Source: a virus. Taken from it: a DNA stretch of 63,801 nucleotides. Of this stretch, positions 14,916 to 23,467 are shown piece after piece. The notes under the pieces are model-generated. The model ran no database searches and was not told where the DNA came from. It saw nothing but the letters and a program-made list of their open reading frames with translations. The DNA lies in the IMG/VR virus record IMGVR_UViG_3300032236_000737, positions 1 through 63,801 of that record. One strand, written 5' to 3'. Numbering within the stretch: position 1 is the first letter of the stretch; the number at the start of each line of letters is the position of its first letter. The position numbers and the translations under genes were made by a program.

Positions 14916-15605
14916 ATGAATGTCAAATTACTCAGTTACAGCCAGCCAACAGAAGAATTTGCTAATATGGGCATTGATGATGCGCAGGAACTTATTGCGT
15001 ACTGTGCCCGTGTGTCCAATCCTTCCAATCAGCTTAACACCGAAACAAGCGAAAAACTCATCAAGTACTTGGTCAAACACCAACACTGGTCACCACTCGA
15101 AATGGTGTCAGCTTGCTTGGAAATTACGACAACAAGAGATATTGCAAGACAAATCTTGCGACATAGAAGCTTCTCCTTTCAAGAGTTTTCCCAACGTTAC
15201 GCTGACCCAACGGCAGAGCTCGATGATGCGTTTACTTTACGAGAAGCAAGATTCCAGGACACTAAAAATAGACAGAATAGCGTAGAGTTTGATCAGTCTG
15301 ACGAAGCGCAACGCCTATTAGCAATCGAATGGGAACGTGCTCAGAAGCGTGTACTATTTGCAGTTAAACAAGAATATCAATGGGCTATTAAGAACGGTAT
15401 TGCTAAAGAACAAGCTCGTGCTGTATTGCCCGAAGGTCTTACTGTAAGCCGTTTATATATGAATGGAACTCTACGTAGTTGGGTTCACTTTATTGAATTA
15501 CGTAGTGCTAATGGTACGCAAAAAGAACATCAGCAAATTGCTATTGCTTGTGCAAAGGTGATATCTGAGATTTTTCCTTTAGCCAGCGATCTTGTAGCCA
15601 AGTAA
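14916..15605 (+). CDS. thyX: Flavin-dependent thymidylate synthase
   Basis: A 229-residue ThyX. It methylates dUMP to dTMP using methylenetetrahydrofolate, FAD and NADPH, and supplies thymidine for phage DNA. The family signature RHRx7S is exact: Arg-His-Arg at residues 82-84 and Ser at 92. 'EMVSACLEITTTRDIARQILRH' before it and the 'LRSWVHFIELR' segment near 185-195 also fit. Length matches the family. It is the last gene of the rightward block, and its 3' end overlaps the convergent glycosyltransferase gene by 65 bases. Confidence 0.93.
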   Translation: MNVKLLSYSQPTEEFANMGIDDAQELIAYCARVSNPSNQLNTETSEKLIKYLVKHQHWSPLEMVSACLEITTTRDIARQILRHRSFSFQEFSQRYADPTAELDDAFTLREARFQDTKNRQNSVEFDQSDEAQRLLAIEWERAQKRVLFAVKQEYQWAIKNGIAKEQARAVLPEGLTVSRLYMNGTLRSWVHFIELRSANGTQKEHQQIAIACAKVISEIFPLASDLVAK

Positions 15606-16233
15606 AATCATTTATTTTAGACAATGCCTCCGGATTGGAGGCATTTTTTTCTCCGTATACTTTTCCCTCGATTGCACCCATATATGCATATCCGCCAAAC
15701 GGAACATTATTATTTAACTGACACCAAAAATAAAGTCTAGACAAAGACTCTTCATTATTTGTTACAGCTAGTTTACAGCACTCTCTAAAAGAACTTCTCC
15801 ATGTACTATATGCATCAGTATTGAATGCCGTGATATTGCTAACTTCATCTATTACTTTAAAACTTTCACTAATGTTTGTAGTCATATCTATCGAAGATGT
15901 ATCCATATTCATAGTAAGATGTTTTGGCAACAATTTAACTCCGCCGTATCCATAAGTTAAGTTATTAACAGGATTACGGCTTTGCCAAACATGTACAGTT
16001 TCTAAATCCCATTCGGGCACTTGATAATCAAAGTTAAAAGAATCTAGTATAACAGCATCTGCATCGACTACCCAAAACATTTTAGTAAATGCTTTTTTGG
16101 CGGCAGCTATGTGTGCTTGATGTATGCCTTTTACTCCGCTTATACGTTTAGCAAGAGGAAATCTTTCTTTTAACTTAGCAAAGTTTTCATCTGCATACGG
16201 TTCTTTGTAACTAATGAATACAATATCGTACAT
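15541..16233 (-). CDS. Glycosyltransferase-like protein (pair A)
   Basis: A 230-residue protein with a GT-A-like start ('DIVFISYKEPYADENFAKL') and a DxD-type metal site 'VVDADA' at residues 57-59. The next gene upstream encodes a close relative with the same opening ('DIIFLSYDEPNAEKNY') and 'RISGVKG/RVHGVKG'. Both share 'DFTWL/DFDWL' near the end, so the C-terminus here is genuine although it runs into thyX. Sugar and acceptor are unknown. It is the last gene of a five-gene operon. Confidence 0.65.
   Translation of the reverse strand: MYDIVFISYKEPYADENFAKLKERFPLAKRISGVKGIHQAHIAAAKKAFTKMFWVVDADAVILDSFNFDYQVPEWDLETVHVWQSRNPVNNLTYGYGGVKLLPKHLTMNMDTSSIDMTTNISESFKVIDEVSNITAFNTDAYSTWRSSFRECCKLAVTNNEESLSRLYFWCQLNNNVPFGGYAYMGAIEGKVYGEKNASNPEALSKINDFTWLQDRWLKEKSQISPLHKQ
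15623..15650 (+). terminator. Rho-independent terminator after thyX
   Basis: AATGCCTCC (15623-15631) and GGAGGCATT (15637-15645) form a perfect 9-bp stem around GGATT, followed by T to 15650. It works only for rightward transcripts, as the opposite strand has no T run after the stem. It lies inside the coding region of the convergent minus-strand gene. Confidence 0.9.
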
Positions 16234-17129
16234 TATCGTTTTGTTCTTCTGGGCAAGTTATGATAAACAGTTTTAAAAAACTTACTTCCGGCGCCGTCTA
16301 AATTAGCAATTTCTAAATCGCATTTATCTCTCAGTTCTTTTCCAAGGAAATTAATATAATCTGATTGTGTTGCAGTTGCGGCATTTTTATGTCTTGTTTC
16401 CCAGTAATTAGTTAACCAGTCAAAGTCTCGAACGTTACTATAATCCCAATCAGTACACATAGTCATATAACATCCTTCTCTTGCACCAAGTATACTGAAT
16501 ATGCCGTTTTCTACATCTGTACCGACACTAGACCAAATTAGCAATCTGTTATAATTTTGCCACCATATGTCTTTTAAATCTTTTGCCTTAGCACCTTGTA
16601 CTAAACACATCTTTACACCTTCGCGGAATCCTGCTCGCCATGCCTGGTGCGGAGTAGCGTTGGTAAAGCTCTCGCTGTAGCATTCATTAAATTGATAATA
16701 TCTTTCGTCAAAACAAAATTCAACACGCCCTTTATCATCAGTAGGATCCGAGTTTTCATGAGTTTTCATTTCGTTAACAAATTTACGTGTCCATAATTTT
16801 AAACCGCCGTTGCCGTACTTTAACCCGTTGATGTGTACATTGCCACACCAACTAAACACATTTTCTTCTGTAAATTTAACACCGTCTAGTTCTATTTCAA
16901 CTTCTAAATATTTAGGATCAATGATATTGTCGCCGTCTACAGTGGTAAAATATTCGGTTTCACTGAGTGCGGCGCAGGCTTTGTGTGCGGCATCACTACC
17001 CTTAACTCCGTGTACACGTTTTGCCCAAGGCACTTTTGTTAATAAGTCTGCATAATTCTTTTCAGCATTGGGTTCGTCATAGCTGAGAAAAATAATATCT
17101 TGTTCTATTACCTTTATAATGTTACTCAT
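16233..17129 (-). CDS. Glycosyltransferase-like protein (pair A)
   Basis: A 298-residue paralogue of the downstream gene, longer by about 70 residues. The metal-binding DGD lies at 65-67 ('TTVDGDNII'), and 'GLKYGNGGLKLWTRKF' matches 'LTYGYGGVKLLPKHL' in its neighbour. Its stop and the next start share one base (TAATG). The pair arose by tandem duplication. Targets could be phage DNA bases, virion proteins or host glycans. Confidence 0.65.
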   Translation of the reverse strand: MSNIIKVIEQDIIFLSYDEPNAEKNYADLLTKVPWAKRVHGVKGSDAAHKACAALSETEYFTTVDGDNIIDPKYLEVEIELDGVKFTEENVFSWCGNVHINGLKYGNGGLKLWTRKFVNEMKTHENSDPTDDKGRVEFCFDERYYQFNECYSESFTNATPHQAWRAGFREGVKMCLVQGAKAKDLKDIWWQNYNRLLIWSSVGTDVENGIFSILGAREGCYMTMCTDWDYSNVRDFDWLTNYWETRHKNAATATQSDYINFLGKELRDKCDLEIANLDGAGSKFFKTVYHNLPRRTKR

Positions 17130-17748
17130 TCACTTTCCTTAATCCGTAGCTTTCTAAAACTAATTTAGTTGCTACACTAATCTTATCTATTTGAGATTCT
17201 ATCTCAGATTCAAACGGAAATCCGACACAATAGTTTTTAATTATTTGCTCTGAATCTATTACTATAGTTCTAATTAAAAAATCATAATCGCTTTCTAAAA
17301 TAATAAAAAATAATAATTTAGATTCCGATGCTCGATGTCCTAATCTAACTTTTGCATCAGGTGTTAAAAAGAAGTTCCATTCTTTTTTAACACTATTCCA
17401 TTCTACTACTAAATCTGTGTTTTTAGTCGGTACATCTGACACTAACTCTAACATTGTATTTTTAAAATAATACGCATGTTCTAGTTTAGGCATTAGTTTT
17501 AAAGTTGTTTTTTCTTCTTCTTTAACTAGCCCTAGTAAATAATCACTAAAACGTTCTCTGCCAGATACTAATCTTTCATATGTTTCAAAATCTACTTCGA
17601 CAAAATCTGTAAACTGCGAATTAGGTTCATTTGTAACAGACAATAACACTTTAGATATTTTATCATAATATGCAAAATATGTGCCAGTCAACACAGGAGC
17701 AGGAGGAACAAATTTTGATAGATCATTTTCTCTTTCAAACTCTTCCAT
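17122..17748 (-). CDS. Unknown protein in glycosyltransferase operon
   Basis: A 208-residue protein lying between the two glycosyltransferase pairs and overlapping both neighbours (ATGAGTAA junction downstream). It is an alpha/beta protein without a DxD motif or membrane helix. 'FAYYDKISKVLLSVTNEPNSQF' near the start resembles short phage fibre-associated domains only vaguely. It may be an accessory subunit of the neighbouring enzymes. Confidence 0.5.
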   Translation of the reverse strand: MEEFERENDLSKFVPPAPVLTGTYFAYYDKISKVLLSVTNEPNSQFTDFVEVDFETYERLVSGRERFSDYLLGLVKEEEKTTLKLMPKLEHAYYFKNTMLELVSDVPTKNTDLVVEWNSVKKEWNFFLTPDAKVRLGHRASESKLLFFIILESDYDFLIRTIVIDSEQIIKNYCVGFPFESEIESQIDKISVATKLVLESYGLRKVNE

Positions 17749-18589
17749 TTACTAGTTCCTCCAATGTTGCTAGCAACCTGTTGTTTACAAAGTCTTTTTC
17801 TACATAATGAAAAACTTTACCTTGTTTAATATTACCTACGACAAACTCGCCTTTTTTGTTTAAGACATAATTTACAAAGTTTCTCCAACTAACAGGTGCA
17901 GTTGTCCAGTTTTGTATTCCAGGTTTCATATGCACAAATGTCATAGGGTTAACTGAATCATTTACAATATCATCCATTCCAGAAATTTCAACAGCAATAG
18001 CTGTAGCTAGATCCATACTGATCCAATTTTGTGGCTCGTTAGGAGCAAACGTTCCTCGACAATATTCCCAATTATTAATTACAAATTCTAATACTTTATA
18101 AAAGTCGTGGGCGGCTGGACGTTTTTTAAAGTAGTGTAATGCAAAATAAGGATTAGTTAAGTTGTTGGCTATAAATGTTTTTCTATGTACAGTATCTGCT
18201 ACTACGGTTTCTAATTTATAATTAATGATTCTCGAGCAGAACTTGATATCAAAATTACTGCAATAGTCCCACCATAATTTAATATCTTCTAACAGCAACA
18301 TGTCTGCATCCAATACTATTGTTTCTTCGTATGGACTGGCATGGTATAACTTCCATCTATTTTCTGCTTTTAACGGACTATCTTCAACTTCTTTAAACCA
18401 AGGAATAGGAATAATATGATCAAATATATCTCTATATTCTTCAGGAACTTCGCTATTTGTTACTAAAGAAATATTATCAATCTTTTGACTATACTTAATG
18501 CTCAAAGCTAATGCGTATGCTTGTTTAATATAATCAACATCTGTGTTTTGTGCAAAAACTAAAAATCCTTTAGACACCTGAACCTCCAT
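17735..18589 (-). CDS. Glycosyltransferase-like protein (pair B)
   Basis: A 284-residue GT-A fold protein reminiscent of GT8 enzymes. 'GFLVFAQNTDVDYIKQAYALALSI' is the nucleotide-sugar binding start, and 'IVLDADMLLL' (DAD at 94-96) is the metal site. 'NPMTFVHMKPGIQNW' near residue 213 could supply the C-terminal His. It is paralogous to the next gene upstream, which opens with 'AVIFAHNNTNIDYTKLAVFAA'. Donor and acceptor unknown. Confidence 0.7.
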   Translation of the reverse strand: MEVQVSKGFLVFAQNTDVDYIKQAYALALSIKYSQKIDNISLVTNSEVPEEYRDIFDHIIPIPWFKEVEDSPLKAENRWKLYHASPYEETIVLDADMLLLEDIKLWWDYCSNFDIKFCSRIINYKLETVVADTVHRKTFIANNLTNPYFALHYFKKRPAAHDFYKVLEFVINNWEYCRGTFAPNEPQNWISMDLATAIAVEISGMDDIVNDSVNPMTFVHMKPGIQNWTTAPVSWRNFVNYVLNKKGEFVVGNIKQGKVFHYVEKDFVNNRLLATLEELVNGRV

Positions 18590-19418
18590 CTATAAAGCGA
18601 CTAAGACTCATCTTATTCATAACGTGTACGTCTAACCCTGACGTTTTTGCTAAAACATACTCTCCAAGAAAATTTTTCTTTTGTGTTAGAACTTTTACTT
18701 TATCTTCTTTGATTTCTACTAGTACATCGGTATCAGTACAGTATGTCATAGTACCAGGTAATTCAGTTGCAAATTCACCATCTGTTTTGCCGTTCATAAT
18801 ATGAATAGCAATACTAAAAGCAAAATCGTTTCTGTATATAGGGCTATCAATATTATACAATAATCTAAAATACGCCCAGTTAGATTTAATGTAAAACACA
18901 AGATCAAAGAAAGACTGTGTTATTGTATTTTTCTGAAATATAAAAACCGTAGCCCAATAAAAAGGAATACTATATTGATTTATTCTTTTAAATTCTTCAG
19001 AATCTCTATCAACTGCTAAATCAAAACTGTTTTTGTAGATTTGAAAATCGTAAGTATTATCTAAAGCAGATTTTAAAATTGAAGAATTAATAATATAATC
19101 ACTGTCAATTACTAACGTGCGGTCATAAGGAGTTAAATTATAAATTTGACTACGAGACGAATTTTTCCATTCAAGCGGTTTACTTGTTATACTACCGTCA
19201 TAAAAGTTTTTACGTTGAGCGGAATTGATTGCTGGAATTTCTATAATAGAATCAAAACCATGATCAGGATAGTTTTCCTCTAACCAGTCTTTGTTGTCTG
19301 TGACTAAACTTACTGGAATGTCTAAATACTTTTTTATCCGAGAAGCGGCAAACACCGCTAATTTTGTATAGTCAATGTTAGTGTTGTTATGAGCAAAAAT
19401 TACTGCGCCAGTTGTCAT
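18570..19418 (-). CDS. Glycosyltransferase-like protein (pair B)
   Basis: A 282-residue relative of the downstream gene, overlapping it by 20 bases. The metal site is 'LVIDSDYII' (DSD at 105-107), and 'LTPYDRTLVIDSDY' aligns with 'ASPYEETIVLDADM' in the neighbour. Two tandem pairs in one operon suggest stepwise addition of sugars. It is translationally coupled to the small gene upstream. Confidence 0.7.
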   Translation of the reverse strand: MTTGAVIFAHNNTNIDYTKLAVFAASRIKKYLDIPVSLVTDNKDWLEENYPDHGFDSIIEIPAINSAQRKNFYDGSITSKPLEWKNSSRSQIYNLTPYDRTLVIDSDYIINSSILKSALDNTYDFQIYKNSFDLAVDRDSEEFKRINQYSIPFYWATVFIFQKNTITQSFFDLVFYIKSNWAYFRLLYNIDSPIYRNDFAFSIAIHIMNGKTDGEFATELPGTMTYCTDTDVLVEIKEDKVKVLTQKKNFLGEYVLAKTSGLDVHVMNKMSLSRFIDGGSGV

Positions 19419-19765
19419 AGCTCAACAATATCAGAAATCTTTCGTTTGCTTTTAATTTCAGCATACTTGGCGGCATAAGCATTTGTTGACTCGAAATAAA
19501 TTAATGTTATATTGTCAAAAAACTTCTGGACATCATTAATAATCACTGGGAAGTTATTTGTATCAAGAAATGCCACATCTTCAGTGTGTCCGATGTCTAA
19601 TACAGTTTTGGTGAAGTTAATTAGCTCTGGACTAATTTTAAACGTAGCACCGTTTAAGTAATACACTAATTTTTGGTTGTATTCTTCTAGTATAATTCTG
19701 CGCTGGTTAGACAATGTTGCCATGTAATTAGCAACTGCCATCGCTTTTTCAATTCTTTCATCCAT
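19415..19765 (-). CDS. Small helical protein, first gene of the glycosyltransferase operon
   Basis: A 116-residue protein with CGGAG before its ATG. The first 30 residues and the last 35 are helical and charged, and the centre is beta-like. No family is recognised. It is the promoter-proximal gene of the five-gene minus-strand operon, with a leader of about 14 bases from the predicted start of transcription. Confidence 0.5.
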   Translation of the reverse strand: MDERIEKAMAVANYMATLSNQRRIILEEYNQKLVYYLNGATFKISPELINFTKTVLDIGHTEDVAFLDTNNFPVIINDVQKFFDNITLIYFESTNAYAAKYAEIKSKRKISDIVEL

Positions 19766-19785
19766 AGATAACTCCGTAGTATATA

Positions 19786-19814
19786 ATAATACACTACTTT
19801 AATTATCTTGTAAA
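19786..19814 (-). promoter_or_regulatory. Sigma70-like promoter of the glycosyltransferase operon
   Basis: Read on the minus strand: TTTACA (19814-19809), 17 bases, TATTAT (19791-19786). Each box matches consensus at five of six positions. It separates this operon from the late structural genes upstream, so the enzymes are probably made early. Confidence 0.6.
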
Positions 19815-19831
19815 GAGATTAGGGGAGTTAA

Positions 19832-20728
19832 TTAAGGCCCAGTACTTGTTGTAGTTGGGAGATATCCAGATACAGATACATTGCCGCCAGTAGCGTAATA
19901 GCCCTGCACAGTACTTGTTAGAGTACCTTCAACACTTTCGTCAATTCCAAATCCGCCAGGAGCTGATAAATCCTGGAATTGAATACTGAATGTAATGATA
20001 GCGCCAGTGCCGTCTACTTTAGCATAAATGTCGTATTGGTTTGGACTGTAAGTAGGTGAACTTGTTGATTTTGTAAAAATTGTTTGATAGCCAGTGTTTA
20101 ACTGATAAAAGCCAATACTACCAGCCGCACTACCTGAACCTGAACATACTGTACTATTCAAGTTCATAGTAATAGTTCCCATGTTTTGCAACAACGTTGC
20201 CCAGTCGTTACTCTTTTGGTAGCTACCGTCATTAGGGAAATTTCCGTTGCTAGCACTAAATTGAACTTGTCCGCCAGCATTAAAATAATAACGTGCGGCA
20301 TTGTAGTTAGGAAATTGAAGTGTTACAGTATGTGTAATTGTTCCGTTCCAAGCTGTAGAACGTGAACTAGAACTAAATGTAGTTAATGTTGCTTGACCAG
20401 ATGGAGGAGCGGCATTGACGTTTGCGGCAATTAACTGTGCGTAATTATAGTAAGCCGCACGATCGTATTCTCTAACTAGTGTATTAGTATTAATAGGCGT
20501 TAAATTTCCGCCTTCATTTGCACCAGTTTGGTGTGTGCGGGCGGCTAGTAAGTCATTACGTAGTGCTACCCAGTCGCTAGCAACAATTTTTCCGCCAACA
20601 GAAACTTGTCCGCTGGTTACAGTTTGTCCGTAGCCAACTGATCCAGATCCTACACCTAAAATATTAGAGATAGTTGCCTGAATTGAATTAAAATCACTAG
20701 CACGAATCGGGGTACCTTGTCCAGCCAT
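19832..20728 (-). CDS. Putative virion structural protein
   Basis: A 298-residue protein rich in Gly, Ser, Thr, Asn and Gln, typical of fibre or baseplate-surface proteins. The N-terminus 'GTPIRASDFNSIQATISNILG' and 'ASDWVALRNDLLAARTHQTG' looks like a virion-binding domain repeated twice. The C-terminal half is beta-rich. A TGTAAATA element at 20750-20757 on the same strand, 22 bases before the ATG, may be a weak late promoter. It is the last gene of the leftward tail block. Confidence 0.6.
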   Translation of the reverse strand: MAGQGTPIRASDFNSIQATISNILGVGSGSVGYGQTVTSGQVSVGGKIVASDWVALRNDLLAARTHQTGANEGGNLTPINTNTLVREYDRAAYYNYAQLIAANVNAAPPSGQATLTTFSSSSRSTAWNGTITHTVTLQFPNYNAARYYFNAGGQVQFSASNGNFPNDGSYQKSNDWATLLQNMGTITMNLNSTVCSGSGSAAGSIGFYQLNTGYQTIFTKSTSSPTYSPNQYDIYAKVDGTGAIITFSIQFQDLSAPGGFGIDESVEGTLTSTVQGYYATGGNVSVSGYLPTTTSTGP

Positions 20729-20752
20729 CTTTTATCCTTTATAACTGCTTAT

Positions 20753-22228
20753 TTACAGAATTATACATTCAACAAGTTTAACACCTGAATCATCATTACT
20801 TTCTAGTGCTATACCAAATTGTCTAGAACCGCATGTTTCTACATCAGTTCTGGCATAGCCGTTACCTGTGGAGACTAGCATGTCGCCTTTGCTTACTGAG
20901 CCTATAACTTTAACTGGAACACGTCCCTTTAGTGCTATATAGGTTCCGCCTTCTAATTCGCTGTTCATCATGTAACCTGGAGCAGTACTTACTACACCAA
21001 TTGCATTATCGCCAAACCCGGCTGCTGTTACTTCTTTTTCTCCGCCTACACAAACTACTGTACCTGGCTCGTACTCTTGATCTGCAAGATATTTCTCTGC
21101 CAAGTCAGCGTAGTAACTTGTTGTACTTGCACCGTTGAAAATAGTTGCGTTTACGTTACCGCTACCATCACGAACAACTACTGTATTTGGGCTAGTACTT
21201 GCACTAGGAGTAATAACAGAGTTATTAAACACTAAACCTGTTGCGCTTGTAGCATTACCGTTAAATGTAGTTGCCCAAACGTTTAACCATTGATAATTTT
21301 GATTACCTAAATTACTTGTTGCTGTTGTTCCTGGTAATACATCTGCTCCAACTAATTGCATTGGAGTAACTGTACTAGAACTTACTGTTGTTTGGAAAAC
21401 AATAGTGTTGTTTGATTGATTTTGAATTGTTGGTGTACTACTGTTGTTATTGAATACACGCAAACGTGCAACTGGATTACCAACTGTATAACCAACGTCA
21501 GCAAAGTTAACCACTGTACTGAATGCCGCAGAACCTGCTTGGACAAAGTTGTTAGCAGGCAAACCGCCTAAACGATCCGAGTTAGTTGCAGTACCCCAGA
21601 ATCTGTGAGCACTTGTAGTAACTCCCGGAGTACTGTTGTTGTTAGTGTAGCATAGTGTTACACCTTGTTGAATCTGTGTAAAACCTGTGATTGGATTTAC
21701 AGTATTATCTAGTGTAAATGCGCTGTCTGGACTAATGATAAAGATAACCTGTCCATTATCAACAGCTTCAATAACAGTATGACTTGTACCAAATGTATCT
21801 TTTACACTTGTACTTAACATTTCTGTTGTGCTAGATCCAGCAACTGCTTGTGGTCCAATTAGTGTAAATGTGCTTCCGCTCCAAGCAAAAAGCTGTTTTG
21901 TTTCAGTATCAAACCAGAAATCACCAATAGTAAGTCCACTAGGTGCAGTTGGTCCGATTTCTGCGCCGCCAGTTGTGCGGAATTTGCTACCATCCCAGAA
22001 CTTTAATTTACTAGTTCCGCTATCGTACCAAATCTGTCCAGTTTGTGGGCTAGATGGCGGTGTCGAATTTGCAAAGTTTTCTAGCAAATATACGAAATTT
22101 TCGTTCTGAATTTGCCCGTAACCAGCGTAATTTTTACCCACTAATTTTATGTTAGTGCTTGCATCAACGGTGCCATCTGCAACTGTTGTTAATAGCGATC
22201 CATTAAAGTGATTGATAGTATATGCCAT
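20753..22228 (-). CDS. Tail fibre protein (shared N-terminal module, paralogue 1)
   Basis: A 491-residue fibre. Residues 1-110 form the module shared with the next two genes: 'VGKNYAGYGQIQNENFVYLLENFAN' then 'GQIWYDSGTSKLKFWDGSKF'. The middle is Asn/Thr/Ser-rich beta structure. The C-terminal ~110 residues start with 'YADLAEKYLADQEYEPGTVV', a domain found at the end of many phage fibres. The shared module probably docks on the baseplate, while the tip meets the host surface. A late-promoter motif lies 23 bases upstream of the ATG. Confidence 0.75.
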   Translation of the reverse strand: MAYTINHFNGSLLTTVADGTVDASTNIKLVGKNYAGYGQIQNENFVYLLENFANSTPPSSPQTGQIWYDSGTSKLKFWDGSKFRTTGGAEIGPTAPSGLTIGDFWFDTETKQLFAWSGSTFTLIGPQAVAGSSTTEMLSTSVKDTFGTSHTVIEAVDNGQVIFIISPDSAFTLDNTVNPITGFTQIQQGVTLCYTNNNSTPGVTTSAHRFWGTATNSDRLGGLPANNFVQAGSAAFSTVVNFADVGYTVGNPVARLRVFNNNSSTPTIQNQSNNTIVFQTTVSSSTVTPMQLVGADVLPGTTATSNLGNQNYQWLNVWATTFNGNATSATGLVFNNSVITPSASTSPNTVVVRDGSGNVNATIFNGASTTSYYADLAEKYLADQEYEPGTVVCVGGEKEVTAAGFGDNAIGVVSTAPGYMMNSELEGGTYIALKGRVPVKVIGSVSKGDMLVSTGNGYARTDVETCGSRQFGIALESNDDSGVKLVECIIL

Positions 22229-22251
22229 CTCATCCTGTTCCTTATTCTTGA

Positions 22252-22260
22252 GTATTTATC
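22252..22260 (-). promoter_or_regulatory. Late-promoter motif before the 491-residue fibre gene
   Basis: GATAAATAC reads on the minus strand from 22260 to 22252, 23 bases before the ATG at 22228. It matches the T4 late promoter (TATAAATA) at seven of eight positions and leaves room for AGGA just before the start. Confidence 0.6.
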
Positions 22261-22276
22261 ATTATTTTGGCTCTTA

Positions 22277-23467
22277 TTACCAAGTGGTTAAGGCCGCTCT
22301 TTTCCAGGTATTTGTAGCAGTACACACATAGATGTAACTGCTATCCCAAGCGATTTGCCCCTGGGCGCCTGTACTTGAGCTAGTTGCAGGAGTATAGCTA
22401 GATGTTACTTTTAACGCTGTTCCGGTTACCGCTGCCCCAGATGTAATCGCTCCTGTTGCTTGAATTGTAGTGCCTGCTGTGATAGAAGTGCCTGCTGTAA
22501 TTGACGTTGTAGCCGCTACTGAAGTACTACTATGGATTCCTCCCACTACATCAAGCGAATATTGTGGGTTGTTTGTAAAGATACCAACAGATTTACTACT
22601 GGCGTTGACAAATATTGCAGGACTTTGTCCTGATTGACTTAGTGTAGCTATTGCAAAGTTTTGGTTTGCAATGTTTGATTTAATCTGGAATAAGGTAGAA
22701 CTAATATCAATTTCATTATTTGATAATGATCCTAAAATTAACGGTGTATTATCTTGAATTGTTAGAGATCCAACAATTGTCTGAGACGATGAAACTGTTT
22801 GAATAAAGTTATCAGCAGTATGAGCTATACCGGCGGCATCTAATAATTGTTTAGCGGTTAATACTGGAACATCAAATTGTATACCGCTTACATTGGCAGC
22901 ATTAAATCCTGCAACAATGTCTCCAGAAAAACCAGTAATATCAGTACCTGGAGTGAATGCTTTATTACTAAAGATTCCAAGCAAGGTTCCGCCTACATAT
23001 AGATATACAATAGTATGACTTATCTTGTTAGTATCGATAATATCTTCTACAATAAATCCGCTTTGTCCTTGAGTTGAAGTATATAACGGGCCTGCTAAAA
23101 TATTAGATACACCATCGTTAAAATATAACTGACTAGTAGCACTATTAATCCAAATATCACCAGTAGTTAAGCTACTAGGAACTGTTGCTCCAATTAGTGT
23201 TCCGCCTGTTACTTTAAATTGTATGCCATCGTATACTTTTAATCTGTTTTGTGTAGTGTCAAACCATAACTGACCTATAACTGGCTTGTTTGGTTGGCTA
23301 GTGTTAGCAAAATTTTCCAGTATATGTACAAAGTTATCGTTAACAAATACACCGTAACCGGTAGCATTCTTTCCTATCAGTGTTAAATCTGTAGATGTTT
23401 GATCAATTGTACCGTCAACAATTTCTGTTAACGTGCTTCCATTAGTTAATTGTATAGAATAACTCAT
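22277..23467 (-). CDS. Tail fibre protein (shared N-terminal module, paralogue 2)
   Basis: A 396-residue fibre with the same first 110 residues by pattern ('IGKNATGYGVFVNDNFVHILENFAN', 'GQLWFDTTQNRLKVYDGIQF'). The shaft has a repeated Thr/Ala/Ile pattern near residues 315-360 ('TSITAGTSITAGTTIQATG'), and the short tip ends in 'GQIAWDSSYIYVCTATNTW'. Its start overlaps the stop of the upstream paralogue by one base (TAATG). Likely a second receptor-binding or accessory fibre. Confidence 0.7.
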   Translation of the reverse strand: MSYSIQLTNGSTLTEIVDGTIDQTSTDLTLIGKNATGYGVFVNDNFVHILENFANTSQPNKPVIGQLWFDTTQNRLKVYDGIQFKVTGGTLIGATVPSSLTTGDIWINSATSQLYFNDGVSNILAGPLYTSTQGQSGFIVEDIIDTNKISHTIVYLYVGGTLLGIFSNKAFTPGTDITGFSGDIVAGFNAANVSGIQFDVPVLTAKQLLDAAGIAHTADNFIQTVSSSQTIVGSLTIQDNTPLILGSLSNNEIDISSTLFQIKSNIANQNFAIATLSQSGQSPAIFVNASSKSVGIFTNNPQYSLDVVGGIHSSTSVAATTSITAGTSITAGTTIQATGAITSGAAVTGTALKVTSSYTPATSSSTGAQGQIAWDSSYIYVCTATNTWKRAALTTW

